Assembly (NCBI GenBank): GCA_029747015.1
Contig: JAKOGI010000056.1
Coordinates: 846,501 to 910,500, forward strand
Length of the DNA: 64,000 nt
Origin: Carnegiea gigantea
Lineage: Eukaryota > Streptophyta > Magnoliopsida > Caryophyllales > Cactaceae
Reading direction: 5' to 3'
The position numbers and the translations under genes are program-made. Of the stretch, positions 43,796 through 53,238 are shown piece by piece; the stretch's first letter is position 1, and each line of letters starts with the position of its first letter. The notes below the pieces were generated by a model that worked only from the letters and a program-made list of their open reading frames with translations, had not been told where the DNA came from and made no database searches.

Positions 43796-44710
43796 ATGCC
43801 CCAACCACCATCACCGCCGCAACCTCCGCCGCGTCCGCAGCCTTGTCCAGGCCCCATCTCTCAAACCCAATTCCTGTCAAAACATCCTAAACTCCCTGAC
43901 TTTCTCCTCGCCGCTCTCTCTCTCTTCGTCGTCATCACTGCCCCTAAACACCACCTCCCTCCTCGATCGGTCTCTCTCGCCTACCCACCACAGCCCACCA
44001 ATCGCCGCCTTGTCAGGCTTACTTCCACAACCGCCGCTATGCCTCAAAACCAAAACCCTAACCCTAATTTCAGCGCTTTTCCTACCCCTCAATCTCTCTC
44101 CGATTGGCTCAAGCCCCGATTACCCTCCGAATCTTTCGCCGCATGGGGCACCAAGCCCGGGACCAAGAACGTCCATAACCTCTGGCTCGAGCTCGCTGAT
44201 GGTGAAACCTCGCTTGTTGATACTACCCCTCCAATTCGGAATTTGGAGGTTGTTTCTGTCCGGATTTTGGGGAAAGATGGCAACAAAGTACTGCTGGAGT
44301 GGCAGCAGGAGCTTTCCGATGGGACGGTACGCAAAAGGAATCGACCCTTGTCGGAGAAATTGAAGTCTGATGAAGATATTGAGTCCGCAGTTAAGAGGGC
44401 AATCCAGGAAGAGTTGGGGTCCATTATTTTTGAACGCAATGATGGTAAAGATGTTAATTTTGATGAGATTGTGAGGATTGTGCCCAATTCATATGTGAAG
44501 AAGGTGGAGGAAAGGGTATCTGTCTCATACCCAGGTTTGCCCGCTTGTTATGTGTTGCATATTGTGGATGCGTTTGTGGAGGGATTGCCTGAAGTTGAGT
44601 TTGTGACAGAGGAGGGAACTGAATATGGTGATTGCGATCAAGGGGTTGTAAATGAGGCAGTTGCAGTAAAGAAGCATTTTTGGAAGTGGGTTCCTGCTGA
44701 TTCAGTCTAA
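43796..44710 (+). CDS. Protein with degenerate Nudix-like motif, single exon (304 aa)
   Basis: The frame is open from before 43748 to TAA 44710, with ATGs at 43796 and 44039. I take 43796 (304 aa). The Pro-rich and then Arg/Thr-rich N-terminus could be an organelle presequence. Starting at 44039 gives a 223-aa core. The core has SLSDWLKPRLP, then ELSDGTVRKRNRPLSEKLK, then DIESAVKRAIQEELGS. The last resembles a Nudix box reduced to R-x-x-x-E-E-x-G, without the leading Gly. CYVLHIVDAFVEGLP and a C-terminal HFWKWV follow. I recall this as a conserved plant family with a Nudix-like fold, but the activity is not established from sequence. It lies immediately left of the tandem duplication. Confidence 0.75.
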   Translation: MPQPPSPPQPPPRPQPCPGPISQTQFLSKHPKLPDFLLAALSLFVVITAPKHHLPPRSVSLAYPPQPTNRRLVRLTSTTAAMPQNQNPNPNFSAFPTPQSLSDWLKPRLPSESFAAWGTKPGTKNVHNLWLELADGETSLVDTTPPIRNLEVVSVRILGKDGNKVLLEWQQELSDGTVRKRNRPLSEKLKSDEDIESAVKRAIQEELGSIIFERNDGKDVNFDEIVRIVPNSYVKKVEERVSVSYPGLPACYVLHIVDAFVEGLPEVEFVTEEGTEYGDCDQGVVNEAVAVKKHFWKWVPADSV

Positions 44711-46692
44711 TTTGTTCGGGTCAGTGAGTTTCGAGGCCGACATTGTTGTTGATTTTTGTGTTAATTGATAGCAACTGTTTTTCGTGGTTCTGAGGTACTG
44801 TGTTTCATTTGATAAGTTATTCTTGGTATAGGATGTATACTGTTTACATTTTTGATCAATGTGGGTGTGTAAGTACTAGTTGTTAAATTTTGAATGTTGA
44901 CAGTCAAGTGAAATGCAATCAAATGATCATAGGTGTTCTGTGGCAATCAGCTCAATAAAGTCATCTTCTCATTTGTTTAATTATGGTGCTATTTTTTTCT
45001 GGCGTGTGATTGTAAATTTGGTTGGCTGTTTGGCATTTGCACGTCTAAGCAACTTCTGGTTTTGCAGTAGTGTCATAGGAAAGTCAAGAATGTGTATACT
45101 TACAAACATGAAGTATTCTGGTTATCACTTGGAATGAAAAAGCACGATCTCCTTCAGTTACCTTGATGACAATCATTTGGACCGCCATTACTGCTTGGTA
45201 ATTGTCAGAGGAGCAAGATCAGATGACAATTACTCCTGTTAGGTGGGAATTTGGAGTAGGGATCATTTCAGTGTAATACAAGTTGGATACTTGCTAAGAT
45301 CATGGACAGAGGGTGCAAATATGTTCTGAAATAAATGGTTACCGTCAATACAAAATTCATTTGAAGCATTAATTCAGCGTTTTATGCATGTGTTCATTGC
45401 TTAGAAGAACTTGAGAAATGTGAAAAACTCTGATGCCATGGCTTTTGGGTTCAATTTCTACCGGTTCCCACAATCCGGTTCCATGGGATTTGACGTTTAT
45501 GCCAACGCCAAGGGCTGTTAATGTGTGCTGGGACACAAATTGATTGCAAATCAATGAATACTAAATAGAGTGCATTTGGTTAGTGCCAGTGAACTACTGC
45601 CAGGCTTTGATACTGTTGTGACAGATCATGCAAATCAGCAAACCGATTTGTCAGCCAAAATTGAAATCCTTTATTTGTAGATAAGTTGACTGAAAGAAAT
45701 TTGTCAAAGGTGAGGTTAATATAAATATGGTCTCCTTGTCACATGTTCATACTACAATTTGATAATGAAGATGCAAATGGATGACCATGAGAGATTTTGA
45801 TGACAATTATTGCAGAATGTGTAGGATAGGATTCCTTTTTGATGGTGGGCCATATTTCCTTGTAATGGTAAATGATAAGTGCTGATGTTAAAAATCTGAT
45901 GACTAATTGATAGCTCGGTATGGTGCGGCAGGGATTGTAAAAGTCGTTAGTACTTGTACTCTAGGCTATTAGTGGCTGCTGTGCTCATCTTCTTGCAAAA
46001 TTTTACAGCCTAATTTAGTTCTTTGTTTGAGCAATTACTTCAGCGAGCCTTGTCTTCTGACATGTGCAATGACTTTTTCTTTTTCTTTGTGAAGGAAAAT
46101 TTGAAGCCAGAATTTATCCTTTGGGATTGCATATGTTGCGTAAGTCTTGGTAAAAGTTTGAACCAGTCCCACCTTGAGCTTCACAGCGTTGATGTTTTCC
46201 CTGTGTCAACCTGTCGTAACTTCAGGAGACACCGTTAGATTTACATGCACTGGTCCTATCAACTATTCTTTCTGGTGTTTCACAGTTTTGATGTATAGCT
46301 TCTGGGTTTTCTGACTCTTCTTTAGGAATATCATGTGATGTTAATTTGATTATGGTGTCTCAATAAAATTTTCCTGTGTAAAGAAGGATATGTTTAGGGA
46401 ACATAACACCTCCATATTTATTTTTTAAGCTGTGACTTACATAGTACAACTCAAGTCTACATCAGTGATAATCAACAAAGTACAGCATCAACACCACCAG
46501 CACCTAGTATCTGTTAAGATCTAGCCACCAGGGGGTTAGGCTATCCGACTTTCAGAAAGTTTATTTGTATGCAGCCTTACTCTAGAGAGGCTGATTTTCA
46601 CGGACTGACAAATATGATGTAATTTGCCAACAATATTTACAGAACACAGGCGCAGAGACTTATTTGCCACCTAGGAATGCATGGAAACATTT
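44711..46692. other. Non-coding between the Nudix-like gene and the chitinase
   Basis: Contains the 3'UTR of the Nudix-like gene and, at its right, the 3'UTR of the convergent chitinase. It has a diverged counterpart at 49284-51120. No gene is seen; short frames are not shared between the two copies. Confidence 0.6.
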
Positions 46693-47592
46693 TCAACTGT
46701 TTTTGATGGCGTTGCTGTACCCATTATCGAGTTTCTTTGACCATAACATGACCCCTCCAAATTTGGCCGAACCCTTGATAACGGGAAGAATTTGAGATTT
46801 AAGCACTTCTGGAGGAACAAAACCACCCGTAGTTGTTCCCTCAGGGGCTGCTGGTAGTCCTAGGAAGAGCTGGTTAACTGGAAATGAAGCCCACCGGTTC
46901 CATGCCTCCAAGAGCCTGTCTGAACTGCCGCCATCATATTGGCAACCACCGGGGGGAGGGCTATCGTAGAACTGTGGCCACACATAGGTAAACAGGCCTG
47001 TATTAATTGCAGCGTTCAGGTTGGGATCCGGGAGGTAACATCCTGGTGCTGCTGATAAGATGACTTTGCTCTCGCCATTGTTGTAAGCATGCAGGGCTGT
47101 AGCTAGGTCATCCCAAAACTGATTGTCACCATGCTCTACATCAAAATCAATGCCATCCAGCACCGCATCCCCCAGGGGCCGAGAATCAGATTGACCCCCA
47201 AGGAAGTTGTTCCAGAGTTCAAGAGCAAGCTGTTTTGCATCGTCAGTTGAAGAGAGGGAGTAGTCCCCCTCTGCGCCTCCCAAGGAAAGGAGCACCTTAT
47301 AGCCTGCCTTTTGGCAAGCAGAGATTTCTGCACTTAGACTGGTGCACCCGCCGCTAGAAGAGTCGCAGTGCTGTAAGTTCAGCCGCAGGGGTCGCCCATT
47401 GCCAAAGGTGTTAAGGAAGGCTATAATAACAATTTCGTAGTTTCCTGTGCTACAAGTGTCTTGTAGGCTTCCTTCATCCTCATCAGTTCCTTGGCCCCAG
47501 TATATGACTATTGGGACACTATTAGAGGACTTAAGTAAAATGAAGATCAAGAGAGGAAACAAGAACAATACTGCTTGTGTTTTGAGCGCCAT
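46693..47592 (-). CDS. Class III (GH18) acidic endochitinase, intact
   Basis: Hydrolyses beta-1,4 links in chitin and probably also has lysozyme-type activity; a secreted or apoplastic/vacuolar defence protein. It is one exon of 299 aa, the family's usual length. A signal peptide covers about residues 1-25 (hydrophobic LFLFPLLIFILL, cleavage after SNS). The mature protein opens VPIVIYWGQ. The GH18 motif DGIDFDVEHG lies at 146-155, with the proton donor Glu153 and Asp149/Asp151 present. Cys pairs typical of the family are present (for example C47, C76, C83). The start ATG (47592) is the only sensible one, 70 nt after a TATA box. Intact while its duplicate is dead, so likely the working copy. 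Confidence 0.93.
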   Translation of the reverse strand: MALKTQAVLFLFPLLIFILLKSSNSVPIVIYWGQGTDEDEGSLQDTCSTGNYEIVIIAFLNTFGNGRPLRLNLQHCDSSSGGCTSLSAEISACQKAGYKVLLSLGGAEGDYSLSSTDDAKQLALELWNNFLGGQSDSRPLGDAVLDGIDFDVEHGDNQFWDDLATALHAYNNGESKVILSAAPGCYLPDPNLNAAINTGLFTYVWPQFYDSPPPGGCQYDGGSSDRLLEAWNRWASFPVNQLFLGLPAAPEGTTTGGFVPPEVLKSQILPVIKGSAKFGGVMLWSKKLDNGYSNAIKNS

Positions 47593-47662
47593 GATTTGAT
47601 CTGTTCTAGTAGTAGGGTAGGGATTCTTGGTCTGTGAGGATTTAGCTTAGCAATCAGCAGCA

Positions 47663-47669
47663 ATTTATA
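47663..47669 (-). promoter_or_regulatory. TATA box of the chitinase gene
   Basis: TATAAAT on the minus strand, 70 bases before the start codon. W-box-like TTGAC cores (minus strand) occur near 47722 and 47748, which would fit WRKY-controlled defence expression. Confidence 0.55.
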
Positions 47670-47759
47670 GCTGCTTATGTCCATGAATTTCTCTGACAAC
47701 AACCATGTGTGAACAACGGGATGTCAACTTTCTAGAAAATGGTCCAAGTCAAGCCCGGC

Positions 47760-48810
47760 AAGGGCGACTAGTATCTTATGGACTAGTTTTATAATTGTTG
47801 TTTTCTTTTCTCTCTGTGCTTTTTTTGTTATTTTTAAAAGACATTAATCAATCAAGTTTATTTCTGGAGGAGGGGGAAGAAACACCTGGTGGGCTGGTAT
47901 CAGTGCTTGAAGGAATAAGGTTGCTTATATGTCAATCTCTCGAATCCTATTTCTATGCGAATCCACATTGAATGGGTTGGTGTTAATACGTTGTGATATC
48001 ATTTTATTCTACTTCCTGTTAAAGTCTGTCAGTTGCGGTCTACACACAACTAATAAACTGATTAGTATGCCTAAGCACAGTTGAGGAGGAATTGATTGCT
48101 AATGATGTTAACTTTCGAAGTCTGTTGACAAAGTCTTGGATGTACTGCTGTAATTCACAAGCCATAAAGGAAGGTGGGATTTCGTCTTCAGAGCAATTAA
48201 GCGCGCTCAGTCTAGTCAATGAAGCCCTTCATTTATGCTTGTGGAAGAATAATCCAGGCAGACAAACTGGAATTTCCAAATGTTCTGATAGGCTAGCTCA
48301 GTAGCGTGTGAACACTACTCTGGTCGATGACTAGGAACAACAGTACAGAGCTTCTATGAAAACCCAGGCTGTTATCCAGATGTTAACAAATTGTCATCTT
48401 GATTTTGAGTGCAGTACTCATGATTCACCCATACTTGTGCCATGAAGTACAGATAAACTATATCCTGAAGCTGAACATTACACACATTCTGGGACAAACG
48501 CTTTACTAGTACAGCTAAGCACACAGGTAGAGAACATACTGACAAGGTAGTAGGCTGAATCTAAACATGCTGAAATACCCGTTTCTACCTATCTCTTTGC
48601 CTTGTTTGGCTCAAGGAATATAGAAGGCCAGCTCTCCTTCTTTCTTTCCTTTTTTTTTTTTTTTGGATGTAAATGAGGGCAGATAACTGGTGTATGAGAA
48701 TTAACTGTTAGTCCAGAATTCCACCCAAAATCTGAAACCAAAACTGCCAGAGTTATTCCTTCTGCTCGTGAACTTACACTTTAGATGATTGCTGTATATG
48801 ATTGCTTTAT
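47760..48810. other. Region upstream of the chitinase
   Basis: A promoter and intergenic part of unit A, with a T-run at 48650-48664. The left part of the sequence matching 52800-53230 begins near 48360. No gene seen. Confidence 0.5.
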
Positions 48811-49275
48811 CTAATTGGCAACTGAATTGCTGCCGGAATTGTCAGATTTTGGTGGGGGAGTATCAGGAGAAACTTGTGCAAAGTCTGCAAATTGCCCTTT
48901 CACTCGAGGATGCTGCTCTGCAATCTTCTTCCTGCTTTCATACCAAACCTGTAGACAATTTTCCCATTTAACGTACAGTCCGTTTCATCACATCATTCAA
49001 AATTTCCTCGTAACTTCTTACTAGATCAGATGAAATGAATAGAGTTATCACTATGCGTAAAGGTTCATGAGTAATATAGACGAATTATTAACTTGGAACA
49101 GTTCGATACCTTCTTCTCAAAGCGTCTTTCCTTTTTCTTCAACCGGCATTTAAGTCGCCTTCCCTTTCCTCTAGCGGTTCAGCTGTTCATTCCCATTGTC
49201 AAACCCACCTGGCACCACGGCATCCTGGTGGACATATGTATTACTTCCACTAGCAATTCCACACCGAAACCCATT
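48811..49275 (-). pseudogene. Cut-off 3' end of a PRR5/PRR9 clock gene (duplicate tail)
   Basis: Contains the counterpart of the last part of exon 7 (to the splice donor at 49109-49110) and all of exon 8 (48811-48948, 46 codons against 43). The CCT motif is split over them as in the real gene. Exon 8 is still open and ends SVAN, but key residues have changed (VWYESRKKIAEQHPRVKGQFAD). The first half of CCT is scrambled (RGKGRRLKCRLKKKERRFEKK). It has no upstream exons, because the duplication edge lies at about 49280. Confidence 0.8.
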
Positions 49276-49283
49276 TAGAGTTT

Positions 49284-51120
49284 TGATCAGGTTGGTGAGT
49301 TTGGAGGTCTGACATTGTTGGTTTTTGTGGCATTTGATAGTAACTGTTTTTGTGGTTGTGAGGAGTGATACTGTCTTTCAATTGTTAAGTATTTTGGCAT
49401 AGCATGTACACTGTTTATAATTTTGATCCCTGTGAATTTGTAAATATTATTTGTCAATATTTGAATGCTGGCACTCATAGGAAATGAATCAAATGATAGT
49501 TTCTTTGGTAATCTCATCTGTTTAATTACGGAGTTCTTTGTTGCTAATTTGTGTCTATATATTTGGCTGTTAGTTTGTGTTCACATGGCCAAGCCACTTC
49601 CTGTAAAGAGTATTCTAGGGAAGGCATGGAAATCTGTATAATTACTAACTGAAGGTCCTGACAGGATTATTCTGGTCATCACCTGGAATTCTCCTTCAAT
49701 TATCATAATGGCAATCATTTGTTTCAACTTTCCATGTTGCTGTGTAATTGTCAGAGATGCAAACCGGGTGACAGTCCAGTTAGGTGGCATGATATGCAGC
49801 CAGGTGCTGAGATAAGTTGTTAGTGCAGCTACAAAATGCATTTGACGTACTAATATTGGCACGCACTTGTTCCTCGAAAAGATTTTATGAAATGTAAGAG
49901 CACTGGGGCTGTGGCTTTGGAGTTCAATATCAACTGGTTTGTCCCACAATCCTGTTCCATGTGGTTTGGCTTTGATTAGTGAGGGCTGTTGAAGGGTACT
50001 GGGAGGCAAATTCATTACAAATAAATGAGACCTCAGTGGACAGGATTTGCTCTGTTCCACCAAGCTTATGCTAGTCTTTTGTACTGTCATAGGGGATCTT
50101 TGCAGACAAAGCTTACATCTCGCCCGCCTAAACTGAAATCCTTCCTTATATAGTACTCTCCTTTGCAACTGTTCATAACATGTTTTGATGTGAAGACGTT
50201 GGAGGGTTCCATGAAGGATTATGATGAAATTTTTGTAGATTTGGTGTAGGATGGGAATTCATTTCCGTTAGTTGCTCATATTTCCTTGATTGAGTAAATG
50301 ATACAATGTCGATACTAAGAATCGGATGACTAATTACTTGTTAAGTGTTGCGCTACATGGCTTTACGAGGTCAAATCTTGTTCTATGGGCAATTAGTGGC
50401 TGCTGTGCTCACCAAGTGTACAATATGTAACAATCTAAATCCAATTCTTTGTTTGTGTGTGTCTCCTAACATGTTCAATGCCCATTATTATCTCCTTTCC
50501 TTTTCTCTTTTGAGTAAAGTATGAAGCTAGATTGAACCTTTAGATTCCATATTGCTTGACTTTTTATCAAAATTTGGACTTATTCTCCCTTGAGTTTCAT
50601 AGCTTCGACGTGTCACCTCTGTATCCAACTTAGCATAACATCATGAATCATGAGAAGCTACCAGAAGTTACATGCATTACAAAACTAGTCTCACTGACTA
50701 TTCTTTCTGGTGTTTTACAGCATTGATGGTGGGTTGTGACTTGTGAGTCTCCTCTAGGGTAAATATCATGAAATGTTAGTTGCTTATACGTCTCAATAAG
50801 AATTTCCTCTGTATACAAGGATGTTCAGGAGACATAATGGATGCATCTACAATTTATTTTTTTAAGCTGTGAAGTACTAGATGCAGCTCAAGTTCAGCAA
50901 TGGTAATGATCAATAAAGAAACAACACAAGAATCAGCATGGAATCAAATCCAGCCACAAGGGGTCTGACTTTGGGGAGGTTCGTATGAATGCAGCCTTGC
51001 TCCTAACACGTCACCGAGGCTGATTTTCACAGGCTTAGGTATCCTAAAGTTTATCAAGCACATTATAGAGAACGTAGATAAGTGACAAAGGCTCACGCTT
51101 AGAAATGCAAAGAAACAACT
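49284..51120. other. Duplicate of the 3'UTR/intergenic sequence
   Basis: Diverged copy of 44711-46692. No intact gene. Frames such as 49581-50168 on the minus strand are not conserved in unit A and are taken as chance. Confidence 0.55.
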
Positions 51121-51936
51121 TCAACTGCCTTTGATGGCGCTGCTGTACCCATTGTCACATTGCTTTGACCACAACATGACATGCAAAAATTACTTGAATC
51201 TTCAATCCTGGGAAGGATTTGTTGATATAAGCACACTTTCGGGAAGAAAACTGCCATTTGCTGCTGTTGGGGCTGCTGATAGTCCCAGAAAGGGTTTGTT
51301 AACTTGAAAGGAAGCCCCTTCGTTCCATGCATTCAAGGGACCATCAACACCGTCGTTATAGTGGCAATCTGTGGTATTGTAGAACTGTACCCACACATAA
51401 ACTGGTAGGTAGTCATTGCATCGTTTAAATGGGTGTCTGGGAAGGGACATTTTGGCGCTGCTGATAAGATAACTGGGCTCCGGTCAGTGCTACGAGCGGT
51501 AGGGCATTAGCTAGATCATCCCAGAACTGAGGCTGTCACCTATCTCAATATCAAAGTCAATACCATTCAGAATCACATCTCCTAGATTGATCCGCGATGA
51601 AGAGAGAAAGTAGCTCCCATCTCCACCTCCGAAAGGAGCACTGTGATCCATGCCAGCTGACACGCTGTGATTTCAGTGCTCAGACTGGTGCAGCCGTTGG
51701 AACAGGTGTCAAAGTGGCCCGCTAAGTTCAGCATCAGGGTTTGCCTGTTACCAAAGGCACTTAAGAAGGCTATAATCACAATTTCGTAGTTTCCTGTGTT
51801 GCAGGTGTCCTGGAGGCTTCCTTCTCTGCCATCTTGGCCCCAGTATATGGCTATTCGAGACACCATAGGGGCACTTAAATGAAATGAAGGTCAATAGAGA
51901 AAGCAAATGCAATAGCGCTTGTGTTTTAGCTTCCGT
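51121..51936 (-). pseudogene. Class III chitinase pseudogene
   Basis: Same gene as 46693-47592. The start codon is ACG instead of ATG (51934-51936). A frameshift lies after the signal peptide and others in the middle and end, so the pieces [30 protein letters not shown] and NAWNEGASFQVNKPFLGL lie in different frames. In the active-site motif the first Asp is Asn, while the two following Asp and the Glu are kept. A middle segment is also missing. Confidence 0.9.
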
Positions 51937-51993
51937 GATACTTGGGCTATGGCTGATTGGGTTAATGAACTTGGTATAAAAAAAAAAAGTCAA

Positions 51994-53238
51994 TAGAAAT
52001 TATTCTTCTGATGCAAGGTAGGATTTTGAAGGATAAGATATTGATATAAGGAGTCTTTAGCTGAGAAATCAAGTCTGGGAAGCCATCTTTTCTTTTCTAA
52101 TATCTGCAGAACGATCTGCCCATAAGCACTTGCTTCAACTACCTGGGGGTTAGAGGTTCATTCTCACACTCCAGGTAAATCTTTGCGAGACTCAAAATTC
52201 GCTCAGTGGAATTTGAGATCTCTTAACAGGCTCCTGAGGCCTGTGTTCTCTGAGGTAAAACCTGGTCATCCCCTGCACTCCCCTCCTATCAGTTCCAGTA
52301 GGAAAATCTTATCATAGAAGCCTAGTGGATTGTGCATCTTACTAGCGCACCCCCCCCCCCCCCCCCAAAAAAAAGGAAAAGAACAAAGCAAAAATTCAGA
52401 GTGCAGAAAGATGTGAAGTTTGTGGCCCTTAAAAGTTTACTTGAGAACAGTTCACAAAATACATTGAAAATCACTCAAATAGTGTGGAATCCGAGCATCC
52501 GGAAGAGTTTACTTGAGACATCAATCCAGCAGATCACAATATCTTTTTCTTTTTAGCAGAATTTAATTCAAATCAATGATAGGTCTGAGGGCAAATGGGT
52601 AGTTACAACATAAATGTGTGATTTAGCAAAGGAAAGCCTTTCCATTGGCAATGTTGGTTTCCTCCAATATGAGATTTATATATCTTCCATGAAATTTTCT
52701 ATGCTACTTTCGTAGGTCTACTGTAAAGTTTTGGAGCTTTGTTTTTGACAAACTTCAAACCATCTGACCATATTATGTTAAGAATTGATGGTAGACAAAG
52801 GAAGTGAAAGAGCAGTCAGTTAGGCCTTGACATGGTATATCTGTATGTTGGGTTTGCACTCATTGTTCGCTCGTAAGTACACAATGAATTGCAAATAAAC
52901 TATGTGCTGAATATTTCATATATTCTAAGAAAAGCTTTCATTAACAACTGAACACATGACTATTCAGGTAAATACGATACATACAAGGTGGCTGAATGGA
53001 TCCAGCATGCCGAAATAGCCTTTTCCACCCTACTTGGCTCAAGGAATATACAGCAGGAGCCCCTCCTTTTTCATCCTTTTTTTTTTGGTGGTAGACGTGG
53101 GAACATAATTGGTAGTACAGATGTCTGCTGTCAGTCCAGAATTCCACCAAAATCTGGAACCAAGCTAGCCAGTTATCCCTTCTATAAATGGACCTATACT
53201 TCACATCAACCTGCTGTATATGAATATGGCATCCATAA
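51994..53238. other. Intergenic, right part of unit B
   Basis: Upstream side of the chitinase pseudogene and 3'UTR of the clock gene. A C-run then A-run lies at 52350-52374. No gene seen. Confidence 0.55.

Larger units (their letters stand above)
44710..49280. repeat. Tandem segmental duplication, unit A
   Basis: It starts at the stop codon of the Nudix-like gene and ends inside the clock-gene fragment. It aligns in order to unit B: the 3'UTR-like segment (44715 with 49288), the segment with GGCTGCTGTGCTCA (45973 with 50398), the chitinase (46693 with 51121), and the clock-gene tail (48811 with 53239). Divergence and indels indicate an old event. Confidence 0.85.

Noticed and set aside
44055..44072. 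AACCCTAACCCTAA resembling telomere repeat
   Set aside because: Only two units within a coding frame (Asn-Pro repeats); more likely a telo-box-like word or coding chance than an interstitial telomere.
43665..44363. 232-codon frame overlapping the Nudix-like gene
   Set aside because: Pro/Ser-rich shadow frame beginning at a non-ATG codon; the other frame has the conserved domain.
46023..46238. 71-codon frame between the Nudix-like gene and the chitinase
   Set aside because: Not preserved in the duplicated copy near 50440-50640, so not under coding constraint.
49581..50168. 195-codon minus-strand frame in unit B
   Set aside because: The matching part of unit A has no such frame; no domain; duplicated UTR/intergenic DNA.
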